Shown: piece by piece, positions 60,566-64,000 of the stretch | How the letters are laid out: each line of letters begins with the position of its first letter | How positions within the stretch are numbered: position 1 is the first letter of the stretch | DNA from: Fretibacterium fastidiosum | GTDB lineage: Bacteria > Synergistota > Synergistia > Synergistales > Aminobacteriaceae | Direction of reading: 5' to 3' | DNA length: 64,000 bases | Assembly (NCBI RefSeq): GCF_964642095.1 | Contig: NZ_OZ209244.1 | Span: 682,001 to 746,000 of the forward strand | Translations under genes and position numbers: made by a program | The notes under the pieces: generated by a model | Database searches by the model: none | The model's input: only the letters and a program-made list of their open reading frames with translations | What the model was told of the DNA's origin: nothing

Positions 60566-61954
60566 TTACCCCACCGCCCGGCGCGGCTGAGCGGCCAGCC
60601 CGCCCTGGGATGTCTCGCGGTACTTCGCGCTGAGGTCCTTTCCGGTCTGGTACATGGTCGAGATGACCTCGTCCAGGCTGATGAGGGGCGGGGTGCTGCG
60701 GTGCATGGCCATGTGGGCGGCGTTGATGGCCTTCACCGCCGCGACGGCGTTGCGTTCGATGCAGGGCACCTGCACCAGCCCCGCGATGGGGTCGCAGGTC
60801 ATGCCGAGACAGTGCTCCATGGCGATCTCCGCCGCCGTCGTCACCTGCCGCGGGCTGCGGCCCGACAGCTCCGTCAGCCCCGCTGCGGCCATGGAGCAGG
60901 CGACGCCCACCTCCCCCTGACAGCCCACCTCCGCCCCCGAGATGGAGGCGTTGGCCTTGAACAGCAGGCCGATGGCGCCGCAGGTCAAGAAGTAGCGCGT
61001 GCGGTCCTCCGGCGTCGTGGAGCGGACGTAGCGGTTGTAGTACTCCAGCACCGCGGGGACGACACCGCAGGCGCCGCTGGTGGGGGCGGTCACCATGCGT
61101 CCGCCCGCCGCGTTCTCCTCGCTCACCGCCAGGGCAAAGACGTTGACCCAGTCCAGAATCTGCATGGGGTCCGAGGACAGGGGCCTGTCGGAGGAGAGCA
61201 TCCGCAGGAGAGGAGCGGCGCGCCTCGCGACGTGCAGCCCACCCGGCAGGATGCCCTCCGTCCTCATGCCGCGCTCCATACAGGCGCTCATGAGGGCCCA
61301 GATGCGCTCGAAGTGGGCCTGGACGTCAACGCCGGGGTGCAGGGCCCGCTCGTTCTTCATGACCAGCGTGGAGACGGAGAGGCCGTGTTCCGCACAGACC
61401 GCGATCAGCTCGTCCGCCGAGGCATAGGGATAGGGCACGTCGCCCGATACGCCGTCCGGAGCGTCGAAACGGGCCGCCTCCACGACGAATCCACCCCCGA
61501 TGGAGTAGTAGGCGTTCGAGTGGAGCTCCGTGCCGTCGGGCCCCAGGGCGTGCAGGACGAGGCTGTTTTCGTGCAGCGGCAGCTGCTTCGGGAGAAAGGC
61601 GATGTCGCGCTCCGGATCGAAGGGGATGGAACGCCCGTCCTCCAGGCGGGGGAAGGCCCCCAGGGGCAACCGACGGGTGCGGTCCACGAGGTCCACGAAC
61701 TCCTGAATGACGTCCGGGTCTGCCTCCTCAGGCTTGACGCCCCAGAGCCCCAGCAGCACGGCGCGGTCCGTCATGTGCCCCTTCCCCGTCAGGGCCAGGG
61801 AGCCGTGGAGGTCGCAGCGGACGCTGCCGACCCGCTCCAGGAGCCCCATGGCCCTCAGCTCTTCGAGGAAGCGCAGCGCGGCGCGCATGGGCCCCATCGT
61901 GTGCGAACTCGACGGACCGATGCCGACCCTGAAGATGTCAAAGACGCTCTGCAT
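60566..61954 (-). CDS. sdaA: L-serine ammonia-lyase (single-chain, Fe-S type)
   Basis: 462 residues. It converts L-serine to pyruvate and ammonia using an oxygen-sensitive 4Fe-4S cluster. The N-terminal beta domain begins FDIFRVGIGPSSSHTMGPMRAA. The alpha domain has PTSGACGVVPAVL and AMEHCLGMTCDPIAGLVQVPC, containing the cluster cysteines. The length fits E. coli-type SdaA. Upstream on the same strand is a possible 37-codon leader ORF ending 11 bp before the ATG. A central enzyme for amino-acid fermentation. Confidence 0.95.
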   Translation of the reverse strand: MQSVFDIFRVGIGPSSSHTMGPMRAALRFLEELRAMGLLERVGSVRCDLHGSLALTGKGHMTDRAVLLGLWGVKPEEADPDVIQEFVDLVDRTRRLPLGAFPRLEDGRSIPFDPERDIAFLPKQLPLHENSLVLHALGPDGTELHSNAYYSIGGGFVVEAARFDAPDGVSGDVPYPYASADELIAVCAEHGLSVSTLVMKNERALHPGVDVQAHFERIWALMSACMERGMRTEGILPGGLHVARRAAPLLRMLSSDRPLSSDPMQILDWVNVFALAVSEENAAGGRMVTAPTSGACGVVPAVLEYYNRYVRSTTPEDRTRYFLTCGAIGLLFKANASISGAEVGCQGEVGVACSMAAAGLTELSGRSPRQVTTAAEIAMEHCLGMTCDPIAGLVQVPCIERNAVAAVKAINAAHMAMHRSTPPLISLDEVISTMYQTGKDLSAKYRETSQGGLAAQPRRAVG

Positions 61955-61965
61955 GGCGGGCCTCG

Positions 61966-62079
61966 TCAGTCAGCGTGTCCGGTCCGCGCAGGCCGGACCT
62001 GCCCCGGTCCGGAGGGAAGGGCGCCCGCGAGGACCCGCGCAGCGCCCGGCAGCAGAGCAACGTCAATCCAAAACGCCAT
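61966..62079 (-). CDS. Possible 37-residue leader peptide ORF upstream of sdaA
   Basis: ATG at 62079 with AGGAG 11 bases upstream; the product starts MAFWIDVALLPGAARVLAGA. The second half overlaps GC-rich segments able to form alternative hairpins (GTCCGGCCTGCGCGGACCGGAC and neighbouring CCGG runs). It could be an attenuation-type leader, but no run of a single regulatory codon is evident. Chance occurrence is possible. Confidence 0.3.
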   Translation of the reverse strand: MAFWIDVALLPGAARVLAGALPSGPGQVRPARTGHAD

Positions 62080-62170
62080 AACTCTCACGTCTCCTCATCA
62101 TAATAAGGTTATTAGGATAGGGCTGCAGCCCCTCCGCGTCTCCCGAACGATACGGTGGAAGGGCGTGCGA

Positions 62171-62205
62171 ATAAAAATTGCGGCCCGCCGCTGGGGACGG
62201 ACCGC
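62171..62205 (-). terminator. Intrinsic terminator after the 86-residue gene
   Basis: On the minus strand GCGGTCCG and CGGGCCGC form an 8-bp stem (one G-T pair), followed by AATTTTTATT, 23 bp past the stop at 62228. Confidence 0.75.
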
Positions 62206-62227
62206 GAACCTTCTCTGTTTTGGCGGC

Positions 62228-62488
62228 TCAATACCTGCGGTCGAGCTTCGTGCCGACGCCGAAGACCTCCAGGGTGGACTCCATGAGCTCCTGCTGCGTC
62301 CGGATCAGGTAGGCCCCCAGCTTCATCTGGACTTTGGCCCGGCCCAGGTCCATGGCCGACTTCGCTACGTCCATGGGGTTCAAGCTGCCGGAGGCGATGT
62401 CCTCCGCCGCCGCTGCCGCCGCGCTCATGGACTTCTGCATCAGCTCCAGCCCGGCCTGCCCCAGACGATCGTAACCGTTGACGTTCAT
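62228..62488 (-). CDS. Small alpha-helical protein of unknown function
   Basis: 86 residues from an ATG at 62488 with AAGGAGG eight bases upstream. The sequence is Ala- and Met-rich and predicted helical (GLELMQKSMSAAAAAAEDIA, MDVAKSAMDLGRAKVQMKLG, QQELMESTLEVFG). In size and composition it recalls YjfB-type putative motility proteins, but the match is weak. No signal peptide is present. It is a single-gene unit with its own terminator. Confidence 0.75.
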   Translation of the reverse strand: MNVNGYDRLGQAGLELMQKSMSAAAAAAEDIASGSLNPMDVAKSAMDLGRAKVQMKLGAYLIRTQQELMESTLEVFGVGTKLDRRY

Positions 62489-62598
62489 CGCATCTTCCTC
62501 CTTGAAGAACATGTGCTAAGATATGCTTGATTTTATCAGAGGGCCGCGCCAAATACAACCGGCTCGTTCGGCCCTGATCTTGAGAGAGGTGTTTGTCG

Positions 62599-63111
62599 AT
62601 GTTGGAGGCCATGCGGCGTCGCCGCAGCATTCGGAAGTTTGAGGGCAGGAAGGTGGAGGACGGGGACGTCACCCGTCTCATGGATGCGGGGCTCGTCGCT
62701 CCTACGGGGAAGAACACCCTGTGTACGGAGTTCTTCGCCGTCACGGACAAGGCGAAGATCGAGCGGCTCGCCCAGTGCCGCGACGGCATGGCGGCCTCCT
62801 CACTGAGGACGGCGCCGCTGGCCATCCTCGTGGCGGGCCGGCACAAAGACAGCGACGTCTGGAGGGAGGACGCCTCCGCTGCGGCCGCGTTCGTTCTTCT
62901 GGAGGCCACGGAGATGGGCCTCGGCGCGTGCTGGGTCCAGGTTTTCCAAAGGCCCTGCGGGTCGGGGACGTCAGAGGAGGCGGTGCGCCGCATCCTCGGC
63001 ATCGACCCCGAGTTCTCGATCCTCTGCGCCATCGCCGTCGGATACCCGGCGGAGGAGAAGGAGCCCCGCAACCTGGAGACGCTGGACCGCTCGCGGGCAC
63101 ATCGCCTCTAA
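62599..63111 (+). CDS. Nitroreductase-family FMN oxidoreductase
   Basis: 170 residues. It starts MLEAMRRRRSIRKFEGRKVE, the FMN-binding N-terminus of the family, then GLVAPTGKN and FVLLEATEMGLGACWVQVF, and ends with GYPAEEKEPR. These enzymes reduce nitro or quinone compounds with NAD(P)H; physiological substrates are mostly unknown. The ATG at 62599 has AGAGG nine bases upstream. Single gene, closed by a strong terminator. Confidence 0.92.
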   Translation: MLEAMRRRRSIRKFEGRKVEDGDVTRLMDAGLVAPTGKNTLCTEFFAVTDKAKIERLAQCRDGMAASSLRTAPLAILVAGRHKDSDVWREDASAAAAFVLLEATEMGLGACWVQVFQRPCGSGTSEEAVRRILGIDPEFSILCAIAVGYPAEEKEPRNLETLDRSRAHRL

Positions 63112-63141
63112 AAACGCCCGGGGCGCGAACCTGCGGACGAA

Positions 63142-63175
63142 AAGAGGACCGACCTGGGGTCGGTCCTCTTGCTTT
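63142..63175. terminator. Intrinsic terminator between convergent genes
   Basis: A perfect 13-bp stem (63142-63154/63158-63170) with loop TGG and trailing GCTTT lies between nitroreductase (+) and the Rpn-like gene (-). Confidence 0.85.
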
Positions 63176-63216
63176 GAATGGGCGGATGGCATCGGCCGCT
63201 CCCGGAACGCTGAGGG

Positions 63217-64000
63217 TTACGACAAGCCTGCGTGTGCGTCTTTTTTCAGGGCGTCGATCTCATGAGAAGTCAGCCCCGTGAGCTCTGATATCTGAGCCAC
63301 GGGAAGCGGCACGGCAAGCATCCGGCGCGCTACTTCCATAAGGCCCTTCAGACGCCCTTCCTGACGGCCTTCTTGGCGTCCTTCTTCGCGGCCTTCTTCA
63401 TGGCCCATCACGCGCCCTTCCGCGCGCCCTTGCGCGCGCCCCTGCGCACGGGTCTGCTCCAGCTCCTCATCCCAAAAGGACATCATCTCACTCTCCCCCT
63501 TTATCTCCCTGGCTCCCTTCCTGTACTGCTCCCAAAGCGCCCTGTCCTTCAAGTTGATGACCCTCGCGATAAACGCCAGAAGGTCGGACCGATCCTCCCG
63601 GCTCCAGCCCTTCGACACCAGAATCCTGGTGAGCTTCAGCAGGTAGATCAGCTTCTGCTGCTCCTCGTTGTCGTATGCCAACGCCTTTTTTGCCGCGTAA
63701 AGCGCCAGGTCGAACGGGTTGTCGCTCGCCAGGAGCCCCTCGTCGTCCAGATTCCACAGCTTGACGCAATTATAACTGTAGTGGAGGCGCGTCCCATACT
63801 GTAAAAAGTCGTAGACGCCCGGCGTTTCCGACTTCGGACGCGACGCGGTCAAAATTGCCAGCGCTATGGGGTTCTTGTCGTAGTGCGCGAAGAGCAGGCA
63901 GTAGTAGCGCATCATCCTCCGCGAGAGGTCCTCTCCGCCCCTGCCCTGAACCTCGATGTGCAGCAGCACCCACTGTTCGCCGCCGTCCTTCAGCGGGATT
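63217..64000 (-). CDS. Rpn-family PD-(D/E)XK nuclease (recombination-promoting, transposase-like), partial
   Basis: The gene is cut at the window end; 261 codons are visible. LLHIEVQGRG carries the E-x-Q form of the nuclease core, and RRMMRYYCLLFAHYDKNPIA and ILTASRP are typical of the Rpn/transposase_31 family. The segment EQTRAQGRAQGRAEGRVMGH with further EGR and QGR units forms short tandem repeats, seen in many members. The C-terminal ISELTGLTSHEIDAL looks like a small helix-turn-helix. Rpn proteins promote RecA-independent recombination or DNA cleavage. The N-terminus, with the first catalytic Asp, lies beyond the window. Confidence 0.88.
   Translation of the reverse strand, partial: IPLKDGGEQWVLLHIEVQGRGGEDLSRRMMRYYCLLFAHYDKNPIALAILTASRPKSETPGVYDFLQYGTRLHYSYNCVKLWNLDDEGLLASDNPFDLALYAAKKALAYDNEEQQKLIYLLKLTRILVSKGWSREDRSDLLAFIARVINLKDRALWEQYRKGAREIKGESEMMSFWDEELEQTRAQGRAQGRAEGRVMGHEEGREEGRQEGRQEGRLKGLMEVARRMLAVPLPVAQISELTGLTSHEIDALKKDAHAGLS

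Noticed and set aside
1..64000. CRISPR arrays, rRNA and complete tRNA genes
   Set aside because: None found. The only regularly repeated units are coding tandem repeats (63217-64000), the C-rich units at 36229-36261 and the single 30-bp direct repeat at 37690/37757.

Overview
The window is high-GC (roughly 60-65 % by eye) bacterial chromosome. It most likely comes from a member of the Synergistota. The best evidence is the subtilisin-like protease at 58928-60499: its tail (Ser/Gly-rich stretch, Cys, hydrophobic segment, terminal Arg cluster) fits the Synergist-CTERM sorting signal. The gene content suits an amino-acid- and peptide-fermenting anaerobe: two complete peptide ABC importers, a TRAP-TAXI importer, two amino-acid or solute symporters, several M20/M28 peptidases, a creatininase-family hydrolase, L-serine dehydratase and an amino-acid racemase.

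Layout. 5-2066: NifS/NifU Fe-S cluster pair and a small unknown gene, closed by a strong terminator. 2195-13291 (minus strand): a peptide-utilisation block, with dppBCDF and a binding protein followed by an M28 peptidase, a sodium:solute symporter with a small membrane partner, a creatininase-like hydrolase and an M20 hydrolase. 13646-17447 (plus): a cobalamin riboswitch and a cobalt ECF importer (DUF4198 protein, CbtL/NikL-like protein, CbiM, CbiQ, CbiO). 17531-18575: a broken chimera of two permease genes, then a lone ParA-type ATPase. 19540-25186 (plus): a second oppABCDF operon. 25347-30474: a pseudopilin-like gene, CorA, and a TRAP-TAXI receptor and permease. 30772-36070: RraA-like, PxpB, PxpC, PxpA and D-2-hydroxyacid dehydrogenase genes, divergent from a LysR regulator. 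36314-38318: a Schlafen/AlbA-type regulator and a patch of transposon remnants. 38430-42398: a glutamate-symporter-family transporter, an aminotransferase and glycerate 2-kinase. 42395-47390 (minus): ArsM-type methyltransferase, clostripain-like protease, a small exported protein and an M20 hydrolase. 47595-48673: HIT protein, ribosomal protein S21 and YqeY. 48704-57816: a low-GC island with two large genes, flanked by ISL3, IS5 and IS30 remnants. 57817-64000: racemase, small protein, subtilase, serine dehydratase, nitroreductase and an Rpn-type nuclease cut by the window end.

Two features stand out. First, the methyltransferase at 42395-43201 has an in-frame UGA exactly where ArsM proteins carry an arsenic-binding cysteine. 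The UGA is followed at once by a 16-bp hairpin with a GUC loop in the position of a bacterial SECIS element, and the conserved C-terminal coding sequence continues for 66 codons. It is very probably a selenoprotein. Second, the AT-rich island encodes a 1766-residue STAND/AAA-type ATPase overlapping by four bases a 378-residue protein that ends in a HEPN-type RNLLAH motif. This looks like an uncharacterised two-gene conflict or anti-phage module.

Start codons were chosen by ribosome-binding site and family N-terminus. Functions are assigned from motifs read by eye, not from database searches.
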